Below, piece by piece: positions 43,570 through 53,015 of a DNA stretch of 64,000 nucleotides. The position numbers were made by a program, and so were the translations under genes. Location: contig WHVA01000332.1 in the NCBI GenBank assembly GCA_015179125.1, positions 1-64,000 of the forward strand, given 5' to 3'. Every line of letters begins with the position of its first letter. The first letter of the stretch is position 1. The notes under the pieces are model-generated. The model had not been told where the DNA came from. It searched no databases and saw only the letters and a list, made by a program, of their open reading frames with translations. This DNA comes from Gautieria morchelliformis. Its lineage: Eukaryota > Basidiomycota > Agaricomycetes > Gomphales > Gomphaceae.

Positions 43570-44802
43570 ATGTCCATGATAACTCGTTCTCGCACCCTTC
43601 GGGGTATCTCAGAACAGCGACGTTTCTCGGAAGCCCCCGATGACTCACCTCCGTCCCCGGGGATACCCCTCGCAGACCCCGCCGAGCCTAGTAACAAAGG
43701 CAAAGGTAGGGCTAACCTCGGTGACCCTTCAGGTGATCCAGGTGATGGCTCTAGAAGTTCTGACAACGATCGGGACCTCCCCAACCTTCCGCCCGAGGAC
43801 CTCGGTGACCTCGAGGACAACGAGCTTATGCGTCGAGTGTTCATCAAACTCGCGAAACCTCGCGAATCCGAAGCACGAGCCAAGGTCAAGGAACCGGATA
43901 GTTATGACGGTACTGACCAAGCCAAGCTTCGCACTTTCTTCCTTCAATGTGTACTCAACTTCAGAGATCGCCCCACCGCGTTCAAGACTGGGGCCTCAAA
44001 GGTGCAGTATGCTATTTCTTACCTGTCCGGCTCGGCTCTGCAATATTTCGAGCCGGCGATCCTCGGCGAAGTCCAACCCGAGCCAGATTGGCTCGAGGAC
44101 TGGGACAGCTTCAAGGCCGAGCTCGAGCTTAACTTCGGCCCATACGACAACGCGGCCCAAGCCGAGATTGACCTCGAGAAGATCGTTATGAAAGAGCACC
44201 ACAAGGCCGCGCGATTCTTTATCGATTTCGCCCGAGCTTCGACTCGGACTCAGTGGAACGACGCGGCCCTCCGACACTTTGCCTACAAGGGCTTGGCCAA
44301 ACGGATCAAGGACGACTTACTTCACTTCCCTCGATTCCGCAGCCTCGCCGAGCTTAGGAACTTCGCGCTGGAATGCGATAGCCGTTACTGGGAGCGAAAG
44401 GAATACGACGCCATGATCAATGGTCGTAGCTCCCAGCCTGCACGCACCACTAATCAGTCCAGTAGCAATGCCACTAACAACCACCAGTCTTCCAGTGGTT
44501 CCAATAACAATAAGAACCGCAACAAGACTAACAACAGCGGCAAGGGTTCCAACAACAACAACTCTTCGAACAACAAGAGCCAGCCCGACATTTCGAGCAA
44601 ACTCGGGAAGGATGGCAAACTGCTTCCCGAGGAGCGCCAACGTCGGGTCGACCAAGGCCTTTGTCTGCTTTGCGGCACCAAAGGTCACGTCGTCAAGGAC
44701 TGCCCGAAGAACAAGTCTACCAATAGTAGCGGTTCTAAAGGTCGGGCAACGAAGACCCCTAACGAGGGGACTTCGGCCTCCATTACGGAGGTGAAAAAAT
44801 AG
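43570..44802 (+). CDS. Gag of gypsy element C
   Basis: 410 residues. It has a basic/acidic N-terminus, a capsid domain (VKEPDSYDGTDQAKLRTFFL, YAISYLSGSALQYFEPAIL, LECDSRYWERKEYD), an Asn/Ser linker and the zinc knuckle CLLCGTKGHVVKDC. It ends GTG AAA AAA TAG (44791-44802). Pol lies in the -1 frame, which is open across this A run, so slippage at AAAAAA is a candidate for Gag-Pol synthesis. Same architecture as the gag of element B. Confidence 0.92.
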   Translation: MSMITRSRTLRGISEQRRFSEAPDDSPPSPGIPLADPAEPSNKGKGRANLGDPSGDPGDGSRSSDNDRDLPNLPPEDLGDLEDNELMRRVFIKLAKPRESEARAKVKEPDSYDGTDQAKLRTFFLQCVLNFRDRPTAFKTGASKVQYAISYLSGSALQYFEPAILGEVQPEPDWLEDWDSFKAELELNFGPYDNAAQAEIDLEKIVMKEHHKAARFFIDFARASTRTQWNDAALRHFAYKGLAKRIKDDLLHFPRFRSLAELRNFALECDSRYWERKEYDAMINGRSSQPARTTNQSSSNATNNHQSSSGSNNNKNRNKTNNSGKGSNNNNSSNNKSQPDISSKLGKDGKLLPEERQRRVDQGLCLLCGTKGHVVKDCPKNKSTNSSGSKGRATKTPNEGTSASITEVKK

Positions 44803-44852
44803 GTAGCAACCTCGGAACCACACGATCCGAGGATTGCGGTAACCTCACCCGT

Positions 44853-47800
44853 GTGCTCAGACTCAGCGCCGCTTCTCATTCATTGTCCAAAGATTCCCTT
44901 AATGTAGATCTAACCTCGCCTTCGCTGCCCAACGTCGCTTTTGTTGCATTAGTTGACTGCGGGTCCTCAGACTGTTTTATTGAATCCAGATTTGTCCAGA
45001 AGTACTCCATGCCTGCTTATCCTGTCTCTCCTATACCCTTGAAACTATTTGACGGTAGTACTAACACTACCATTACCCAAGCTCTAGACCTCTGCATTTG
45101 CTTTCCGACCGGCGAACAACAATGGGTTACCTTCTACGTAACCTCGCTCGACTCAAGTTGCTCGATGGTACTTGGCCACAACTGGCTCACCCGCTACAAT
45201 CCGTCGATTGACTGGGTATTGGGCAGTATTACTTTCAAGACCATCGACCTAACAACGACTCCAGCGACCCCGGCGACGTCAGCCCGCTCAGCTTCGGCTA
45301 CGACTTCGACCTCGCCTACGGCATCTTCGCCCCCGCCTCCGACCTCGCTTCCGAAGTTGCAAGCACCCCTCGTTTCCCTAATCAATGCACCCGCTTTCAT
45401 GCGCGCATCTAGATTGGAAGGGTCCGAAGTGTTTCAGCTCAATTTGGCTTCGCCTGAGCTCCTCGCCAGAGGGGCAACATCGGGAGGAAGCTCTTCCGAG
45501 CTTCCTGAGAACGTTAAGAAACATGTTCCCGAAGTATATCACGAATTTGCAGATGTGTTCAGCAAAGCACGCGCTGACACTCTAGCTCCCCACCGACCTC
45601 ACGATATCAAAATCAACCTCGAAGAAGGGACCTCGCCACCAATCGGTCCCATCTACTCTCTCTCAGCTTCCGAACTCAAAGCACTTCGCGAGTTCATCGA
45701 CGAGCATTTAAACATCGGTTTCATCCGACCTTCACGCTCGCCTCATGGTGCACCGGTATTGTTCGTTCGCAAAAAAGATGGCTCACTTCGGTTGTGTGTC
45801 GACTTCCGAGGTTTGAACAAAATCTCAAAAAAAGATCGGTATCCATTGCCATTGATTGCTGACTTACTTGATGCTCCAAAGAATGTTCGCATCTATACGA
45901 AAATTGACCTTCGTCACGCTTACCACCTCGTACGGGTGGCCGAGGGTGACGAATGGAAGACCGCCTTCAGGACTCGCTATGGGTCTTTCGAATGGTTGGT
46001 CATGCCATTTGGTCTCACTAATGGCCCTGCTGCCTTCCAGAGATTCATGAACGAGGTGTTCGCCGACCTTTTGGACGTTTGTGTGGTGGTATACTTGGAT
46101 GACATTCTAATCTACTCCAGTGACCCCTCCAAACATGTTGAACATGTCAAGGAAGTCTTGCGACGACTACGACTCAACAACCTCTTCGCCAAAGAAGACA
46201 AATGCGAGTTCCATCGCAACTCGGTTGAATTCCTCGGCTACAGACTCTCTCCGAGGGCCTCACTATGGCGGATGACAAGGTAAAGGTCATTCAAGACTGG
46301 CCTGAACCTCGCAAAGTTCGCGACATCCAATCCTTCCTCGGCTTCGCCAACTTCTACCGACGTTTCATTCACAACTACTCCGACATCACCATTCCTCTCA
46401 CCCGACTTACCCGCAAGGGTACCCCTTGGAATTTTTCCGAGGATTGTCGACGGGCTTTCAACCTGTTGAAGAGGGCCTTCACTACCGCCCCTATCCTTAC
46501 TCACTGGATTCCTGACCTTCCACTGATCGTAGAGACTGATGCATCAGATTATGCCTTGGCGGCAATCTTATCACTACGAACCTCGGAAGGCGAACTTCAT
46601 CCCGTCGCTTTCCACTCCCGCACATTCACCTCTACCGAGCTCAACTACGATGTTCACGACAAGGAGCTCCTCGCCATTTTTGAAGCCTTTCAACGCTGGC
46701 GACACTACCTAGAGGGCTCAGGCGAACCAGTCGACGTTATCACCGATCACAAGAACCTCGAATACTTTTCAACTACGAAGCTCTTGACCCGTCGACAAGC
46801 CCGGTGGTCGGAATACCTTTCCCAGTTCAACCTCGCCATACGCTTCCGACCTGGTCGCCTCGGAACGAAGCCTGACTCTCTCACTAGACGATGGGACGTC
46901 TACCTTAAAGAGGGGAATAGCGACTATGCCACCATAAACCCGCAGAACCTACGGCCAGTGTTTACTCAGCACCAGCTGGCATCGTCCCTTAGAGCTACTA
47001 ACCTCGCTCCCATCGTACTCCGAGCCGCTTCACTGCTTGATACCGAGCAGATCCGAGCTGACATACTAGCAAACCTCCCCTCGGACCCCATAGCCAAGTC
47101 GCACCTCGGCTTGGTTAATGACCCGAGGTGGACCACAGACCCCGAGGGTTTTCTCAAACTTGACAACCGAACCTATGTTCCTGCGGCCCAAGACCTTCGA
47201 CTTCGCATCCTGCAATACAAGCACGATCACATTCTCTCGGGACACTTCGGGGTCAACAAGACCTTGGAGCTGATCCGACGAGACTATACTTGGCCGGGGA
47301 TTAGATCCTTTGTCAAGGATTATTGCAAGACGTGTACCACTTGTATGCGAAGCAAGCCACAACGTCACAAACCCTATGGTCTCCTCAAGCAACTTCCTGT
47401 TCCCGAGAAACCTTGGAATTCCATCTCTATGGATTTCATTGAGCAACTCCCCCCTTCATCCGAGTTCACCTCCATCCTAGTGATTGTTGACCGCTTCACT
47501 AAGCAGGTTATCTTCATTCCAACCACAGACAAGATAACCTCGCAAGAGCTCGCTCACCTCTTCGTTCTTCATGTCTTTTCAAAGCATGGAGTCCCCTCGC
47601 ACGTCACCTCGGACAGGGGTTCCGAGTTTGTCTCCCATTTCTGGCGTTCCCTAGGGAAAGCTTTGGACATGCGGTTGCATTTCACCTCGGGATATCATCC
47701 CGAGGGTGACGGTCAGACCGAGCGTGCTAACCAAACTTTGGAACAGTACCTCAGGATCTATTGCAACTATCAGCAGTCAAATTGGGCTTCGCTCCTTCCC

Positions 47801-48511
47801 CTAGCCGAGTTCGCCTACAACAACGCGCCTAGCGCAACCACCGGCATCTCCCCATTCTTTGCCAATAAAGGCTACCATCCGAACCTCGCAGTTCACCCCG
47901 AGCGCGACCTCGCCTCGGCACGAGCCCGAGACTTCGTGGTTGACCTGGACGAGCTTCACCAAGAACTTCGCCGCGCCATCCTCGAGGCTCAGAAAACTTA
48001 CCGAGCCTCGGCCGATGTTCGTCGCAAGCCCGCTCCTGATTTCCAAGTAGGATCCCTCGCCTTTGTAAAGGCACAGTACTTTCGAACAACTCGGCCTACC
48101 AAGAAGCTCGCCGAGAAGTTCTTGGGTCCTTTTGAGATCATTTCCCGAGCGGGTACTCACTCCTTCACCCTTCGACTTCCAGAACACATGCATTCAGTCC
48201 ATCCGGTCTTCCACGTATCTATGCTCGAACCAGCCTCGCCCAACACCATACCAAACCGAGTTCAGCCGCCTCCGCCCCCAGTCGTTATCGACGGCGAACC
48301 CGAGTTCGAGGTTTCCGAAATCCTCGACTCGAAGATCGATAATAGACGCAAGAGCTGCAAATTACTCTACCTTGTTAGGTGGACTGGTTACGAAGGTACC
48401 GACGAAGAAACCTCGTGGATCCTCGCTTCCGAGCTTGATCATGCCTCGGAGCTGGTCACTGATTTCCACGAATCTTACCCGGGCAAGCCGGGCCCCTTGA
48501 CTGCTCTATGA
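44853..48511 (+). pseudogene. Pol of gypsy element C, single frameshift in RT
   Basis: Same domain order as Pol of element B. The protease motif is LVDCGSSDCF, so the catalytic triplet reads D-C-G where element B has D-S-G. RT is complete through YLDDILIY. At 46251-46253 one base is missing: LGYRLSP should continue in the next frame as EGLTMADDKV. The remaining frame to 48511 has RNase H (VETDASDYALAAIL), the integrase zinc finger (CKTCTTC), integrase core motifs SMDFIEQLP, TSDRGSEF and HPEGDGQTE, and the chromodomain (FEVSEILDSKI, LLYLVRWTGYEGTDEETSW). Because the LTRs are almost identical, the lesion is very recent, or it is a sequencing error. Confidence 0.9.
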
Positions 48512-48614
48512 TCGTTTTCCCTGTTAATCCCCATGACCCCGGTAGTTAGATGACAAAAACCCTTCAAAACAAAATCGATAAAATCCAAGAAAAGTCTATT
48601 ATTCCATTTACTAG

Positions 48615-49738
48615 TTATTCCACCATCCTCATATCCTCTCCCTCGCTCTCCTCGCTCCCCTCGCCTGACTCCTCCTCATTACTGCTACTACTTCGCTCCA
48701 CCAGACCCCCATGTCCCCCATAATCCGCCAAGTCCCTCGCCCCCTGCATCCGCTTCAAATAATTCCGCCTCCTCCTTATCCTCATGAACTCCACATCCGC
48801 CCTGTTCATCCTGTCATTCGCAGCCCTAAACTCCCCTAGCAACTCGCACACCCTCTCCCCAACCTCGCCAACCTTCTGTCCCACATCCCTCACCGCCGCT
48901 ATCAACTCCCTCATTTCCGCACTTCGCTCCGACCTTTTCGTCTTCTTGTCCTTCTTCGCCCTCCGACCTTCCACCTCGGTTTCCTCCACATCAGTTTCCT
49001 TCCCCTCACTCTGCCTCACTCCGTCTGTTCCCTTTCCCTTCCCCTCGCTCAGCCTCGCTTCCATCTTCTCCACCCTCGTCTCGAGGTTACGCTCGACCCA
49101 GTCGCTCGAGTCGTTGTCATCCTCAACCTCGTCCTGAACCTTGGCCCCCTTCCTCGGCCTCGGCCCATCCTCGGCCTCCTCGCTCCTCGCTCGCTTCTTG
49201 CTCGCTGTACCCGCCTGACCCTTGCCTGGGGTTGCCTTGCTGCGGCGACCTTGGGCGATGCTACAGCCCAAGGAACGGGTCCTGCACCACACGCAGGCAC
49301 CCTGGTCGGCGAGGCCGAAGTCGAGACTAACGGCCCGAAGGCACGTATAGTCGCGCTCTTCGCAGCGCGCGCACCTCGCCTCGGCCTTGGTCGCGAGTTG
49401 CCACTCACGAGGTCCCCCGTCGGCGAGCTTGTACCCATACAGGGACAAGTCGGTTGGGTGGTACGAGAATAACATTCGCTTGTACTACTCAAGTCAGCGA
49501 ACAGCAAAAATCATACTACTCGACGACTCACCTTTTTGCCATTCGGCCCTTCCTGCCATGGCTGCCGCATGTCGATGGCCCCCGTCTCATCAACTGGCAA
49601 TGTGCCAACCTCGGGTCGATCCTCGGGCATAACCTCGCCCGAGGCTCCGTTCTCCTCAGACAACAAAGTCTGGTCGAACGCGTTGTTCACGCTGTTCTCG
49701 TCGACGGCTGAGCTGAAGAGGGCTTGAGGGCGCACCAT
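48615..49738 (-). CDS. Antisense Zn(II)2Cys6-like protein of element C
   Basis: Intact two-exon gene on the minus strand: 49738-49532 and 49484-48615 with a 47-nt GTGAGT...GTAG intron, 358 residues. The N-terminus is acidic. The cysteine cluster CARCEERDYTC, then x15, then CVWCRTRSLGC fits C-x2-C-x6-C-x15-C-x2-C-x6-C. It is followed by the basic segment GRRSKATPGKGQAGTASKKR, an acidic region, helical/coiled-coil segments (EMRELIAAVRDVGQKVGEV, RRRRNYLKRM) and an acidic tail (SSSSNEEESGEGSEES). It starts 173 bp inside the 3' LTR and reads toward pol, as in elements A and B. Likely nuclear and DNA-binding, judged by motif only; no homologue could be searched. Confidence 0.8.
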
Positions 49739-49910
49739 ATTAGTTGGCAATGGGGTTCGCTGCCTCCTACCCACCCTTTTATCCAACCTCGGCTACGACT
49801 TAAGCTTCGCCTTTCCGGCTACTTAACATCGGACTGAGATCTAGATTCGAGGATAGGCGAACCTTGTTCACATTACGGCCTCGAGGGTCTCGGCCATAAG
49901 GGGGGAATAC

Positions 49911-50471
49911 TGTAAGGACCCGGCCTTTGGCCGGCTACTTACCGGTAGAACCTTCTTCCGAGCCCGAGCCTTGTGATATTCATGCCCGAGTACATATGAT
50001 ACTTATCCGTGCCCGAGCCCGATCCCGAGCTTGAACTCATATCCGACCTTGATCCCATGCCCGTATCCCCTTAGTTACTGATTCCGCTCCATCACGCATC
50101 ATTCGTATATTACCTCGCCCTGACCTCGGTCTCCTGACCTCGCCCTGACCTCCACTAATCTGTTCGCCCCTGACTTGCACCTCGTCCGTATATAACCCCC
50201 TTGTATGCATTCCTACTCCTCAGTCTGAAAATCAACTATCGTATCCCTTCGATCCCTAGCTAGTTTCTACGCCTCGCCTCTTAAGCCAGAACCTCGCCTC
50301 TTATTTGTTTACCTCCAAAGTTGGGACTCGTGCGTAGGGTCGGCGCAGCACATAAGCTGAAGCCAAGTCCCTCTCCGACTTCCCCATCCAAACCTCGCCC
50401 TGTAACCTCGGACCTTGACTCGGGTTTCGTCCCCGACCTCGGTCAACCTTACGACGGATCGTATCGTAACA
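49911..50471 (+). repeat. Element C 3' LTR
   Basis: Preceded by the purine tract AAGGGGGGAATAC. Same length as the 5' LTR, followed by TSD CGACC. Confidence 0.95.
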
Positions 50472-50926
50472 CGACCCCTTGTTCTTTGCTATTGTTCTAC
50501 CTTACCCTGAACCCCCCTTGTAGTCCCATTGTTCCCAATTAGTTAGTTCCCACACATTGTACTCGACTTCCGCTTCCTCCGGAATTTGCTTAGTACAACA
50601 CCATTACTTGTTGCTCTGCGCTTTGTATAAAAACCCCCTCATGTATGTCTGTTATTCTGCAATCAGATAATCACCTTCGATACTTGATTTCCTTCGCTCC
50701 ATCTCCTGTTCTTAGCACAGCGAGTCTAGCAAGATCTCAGTCTCTCCGTTTTCCGCTTTCCACCTCAGTTCCGCCTCAAGTTCCGACCAAACCTTTGGCT
50801 CAGTACTTTCCAACTTCCAACCCATTTCCGAAATACCTAGGACGATAGTTCATCGGGGGCGCAACCTATAAGTTGAAGCCGCTGTCCTTTCCAGTTCCGA
50901 CTTAGTGGAAATCTCGATACGTAACA
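50472..50926 (+). repeat. Element B 3' LTR, part 2
   Basis: Resumes the element B LTR exactly after the duplicated CGACC and ends ATACGTAACA. Confidence 0.93.
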
Positions 50927-51662
50927 CCACCTTTCGCCCCGCAGTCCTTCACGTAATGACCCTTCTTGCCACAATTTCGGCACTTGCCCTTCATTGCTCC
51001 TGAGTCATCTTTCCTGGGCCTGTGACGTTGTTGCACCTTAAGCACCGTCTGCCATGCCGATCCAGCTTTCTGTGCTCAATCCTCATCGAGGACCCGAGCT
51101 ATTAATATATCAGCCGTCATTCCGGCTCCACTGGCATTTACTGCCGTAATAAACGCCGACCAAGACTCTGGTAATGACGTCAGCAACGTGTTCGAGAACT
51201 CAGTGTCACTGATGTAATGTCCCCGCGCATTCAATTCCTGTTGAATGCCACAGAGCTTGCATACATGCTCCTCCATGTTCGCGCTGTCCTCGGCAAGCAT
51301 CTGGAAGAAATATCTTTGGAGATTTACAATCCCCACAGCTCCCTTAGATTCGAATATTGCTTGTAAACTAGTCCATACAGCAAATGCAGACATCGTCTGA
51401 TTGATGTAAACTAGTTGTTCATCGACGACTCTGAGGCAAATCTCTTTTCTAGCCTTTTGTCCTTCCTTCTCCAATCATTGATTTCCTGCTGCTCGGTCAC
51501 AGTGATGTTGCCAGCATCTTCTGGTCTCGGTTCCGTCTCCCTGCCAATAGCCACGTCCCACAGATCTAAATCATCGAGTATCCACTCGAGCCGCTGGTGC
51601 CACGCCACGTAATTATCCCCGTTCAAGGGATCGATCTTGTACGTGTTATTGCTACTCGACAT
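50927..51662 (-). pseudogene. Copia Gag
   Basis: Start ATG at 51662 (MSSSNNTYKIDPLNGDNYVA). It contains WHQRLEWILDDLDLWDVAIG and, after a frameshift near 51460, ICLRVVDEQLVYINQTMSAF and AVWTSLQAIFESKGAVG, matching the UBN2/copia gag pattern. After a stop near 51076 the zinc knuckle CRNCGKKGHYVKDC is present and is immediately interrupted by element B. It is non-functional. Confidence 0.88.
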
Positions 51663-51730
51663 TGTTGATCGGTATTGAGTTGGTGGAGTATAGAGTGTAG
51701 TTGGAATAAGGGTCTGTAGTGATTTAGTTA

Positions 51731-51748
51731 TGTCCGGGGCCCATAACC
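51731..51748 (-). promoter_or_regulatory. Copia primer-binding region
   Basis: Directly inside the 5' LTR the minus strand reads GGTTATGGGCCCCGGAC. The position is right for a primer-binding site. The tRNA was not identified. Confidence 0.5.
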
Positions 51749-51971
51749 TGTGGAACGAAGGAGTAATAATAAAGTTGTTATTCTACGATCTACTCAAGAT
51801 CACTTGTCCTTATATACTAAATGTCATGTCCATTATATTATTAATATCTTTGAGCTGCTGTGCCGATGCAATGCCGGCGCACCAGCAACCCGGAGTTGAG
51901 AGTGTTCTTGAACTTCCAGCTAAGTGCGTGCCGGCTCTGCCTCGGCCGTATCATCGTCCCGATTACTAACA
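51749..51971 (-). repeat. Copia 5' LTR
   Basis: 223 bp, minus orientation (TGTTAGTAATCGGG...TTCCACA). Of nine differences from the split 3' LTR, eight are CpG transitions. Confidence 0.93.
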
Positions 51972-52054
51972 GAGTGTGCTTGAGCTCTATATTATTCTTC
52001 CCATCCACCTGACAGCATCCTAAAAATACATTACTAGGTTTAACCCTTGCCAGG

Positions 52055-52795
52055 GAGCTGCAGATGCGCCAAGATTGTGCGGAGCGATGCCACCCAGCTA
52101 AATTCTATCTTACACATCCGGATCTCCTGTTGCAATGGGTGCAGTTGACTAGAGACAAAGGTGCTATAAGCATAGTATAAGGTACTGCACATCTCGGTAT
52201 ACAGAACGGTACGTACCTCAGTGAATGGGCAATTAGGTACAACTAGCTAAATGTCCGCATAATATACTGCCACGGTCGAGCATGGCCGTGGCTACCTAAC
52301 TACATGTCCGTTGTGTCCGTTGTGTCCGACGCAACCCCGTGTTCTCCGCTTACCGGCCCCATCCCTCTAATCCCAACATCTCCCTTACCCAAAAGGGGAT
52401 ACGTCATGGCAACATATGGTACATGCGCAGAATGACTGGGCTTTCATCACCACCATGGGCTTCGATGTAGATACTTTTCAATACATCCTCCAGTCAGGAT
52501 TTCAGAAAAGTTGGGATACAACAGCCATAGAGTGTAGGGATGGGGTGTGCCATGTATTGGTCACTGTTCTTTGGATGTGGCTGGTGGACTGGGACTCATA
52601 CTTCACTATATTCACTCTTGAATGAAACAGACCAGTCTGCAACAAATATTCGGACTTATACCAGCAACAATGGACCATTATGTCAATTTTGCTATGAATA
52701 TCTTCAAGACTTGTCTTTCAGAGATGAGGGAGGCCTGTGTGTCATGGCCCAATGAGGAGAAAATGAAGGAGTTTGGCGCCATGATAATGTCATAA
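52055..52795 (+). pseudogene. Harbinger/PIF-type transposase, right piece
   Basis: Segments include ARELQMRQDCAERCHPAKFY, LTHPDLL, then VHAQNDWAFITTMGFDVDTF and QYILQSGF. After a loss of frame come SLQQIFGLIPATMDHYVNFA and CLSEMREACVSWPNEEKMKE. The AFITTMGFD and LIPxT blocks are typical of the fungal DDE transposase family related to PIF/Harbinger. The catalytic DDE part is missing (stop near 52795). The 5' exon is proposed at 8280-8349. Confidence 0.7.
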
Positions 52796-52922
52796 AAACA
52801 CTAACAACCTGTTCCTGCCCTTACACACCCAGCTGAGACATCACAACATCACATACACACACCTCATTCGAGCCTTCCTTAACCCCCACACACACTCCCA
52901 ACCCCACAAACATTCACACAAC

Positions 52923-53015
52923 TGTCAAGATTGGAGTTTAGGCATTAATATCGTGTATTAGTGAACCCAGTGAATGCCCGAATGGCTTGTGCAATGAAGT
53001 GTGTTATTCAGTGAA
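52923..53015 (-). repeat. Truncated LTR fragment related to element A
   Basis: TGTCAAGATTGG, TTTAGGCATTAATATCGTG and TATTAGTGAACCCAGTGAATG match the reverse complement of the element A LTR end. Similarity fades after about 90 bp. Confidence 0.75.

Larger units (their letters stand above)
42966..50471 (+). mobile_element. Ty3/gypsy chromodomain element C
   Basis: 7506 bp with two 561-bp LTRs (TGTAAGGACC...ATCGTAACA) that differ at a single position noticed (43367 versus 50312 region, CCTCCGAAG/CCTCCAAAG). Perfect TSD CGACC (42961-42965 and 50472-50476), inside the 3' LTR of element B. It is the youngest insertion in the window. Confidence 0.95.
35437..50926 (+). mobile_element. Ty3/gypsy chromodomain element B (contains element C)
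   Basis: LTRs of 680 bp (TGTTACGACC...ATACGTAACA). The flanking 5-mers are GCACC (35432-35436) and CCACC (50927-50931), a target duplication with one mismatch, inside the copia zinc-knuckle region. Excluding element C it is about 7.98 kb. Gag and pol are intact, with an antisense gene between pol and the 3' LTR. LTRs differ at about seven positions. Confidence 0.92.
8360..51971 (-). mobile_element. Ty1/copia retrotransposon, split by KDZ and gypsy insertions
   Basis: Minus-strand copia element bounded by a 5-bp duplication GAGTG (8355-8359 and 51972-51976). LTRs are 223 bp. The 5' LTR is intact at 51749-51971. The 3' LTR is 8360-8368 plus 32029-32242, split by the KDZ element. Subtracting the KDZ insertion with its TSD and gypsy B with its TSD leaves about 4.46 kb, a normal copia length. 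The inside has gag, protease, integrase, RT and RNase H in copia order, all frameshifted. The two LTRs differ at 9 of 221 aligned positions. Confidence 0.88.
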
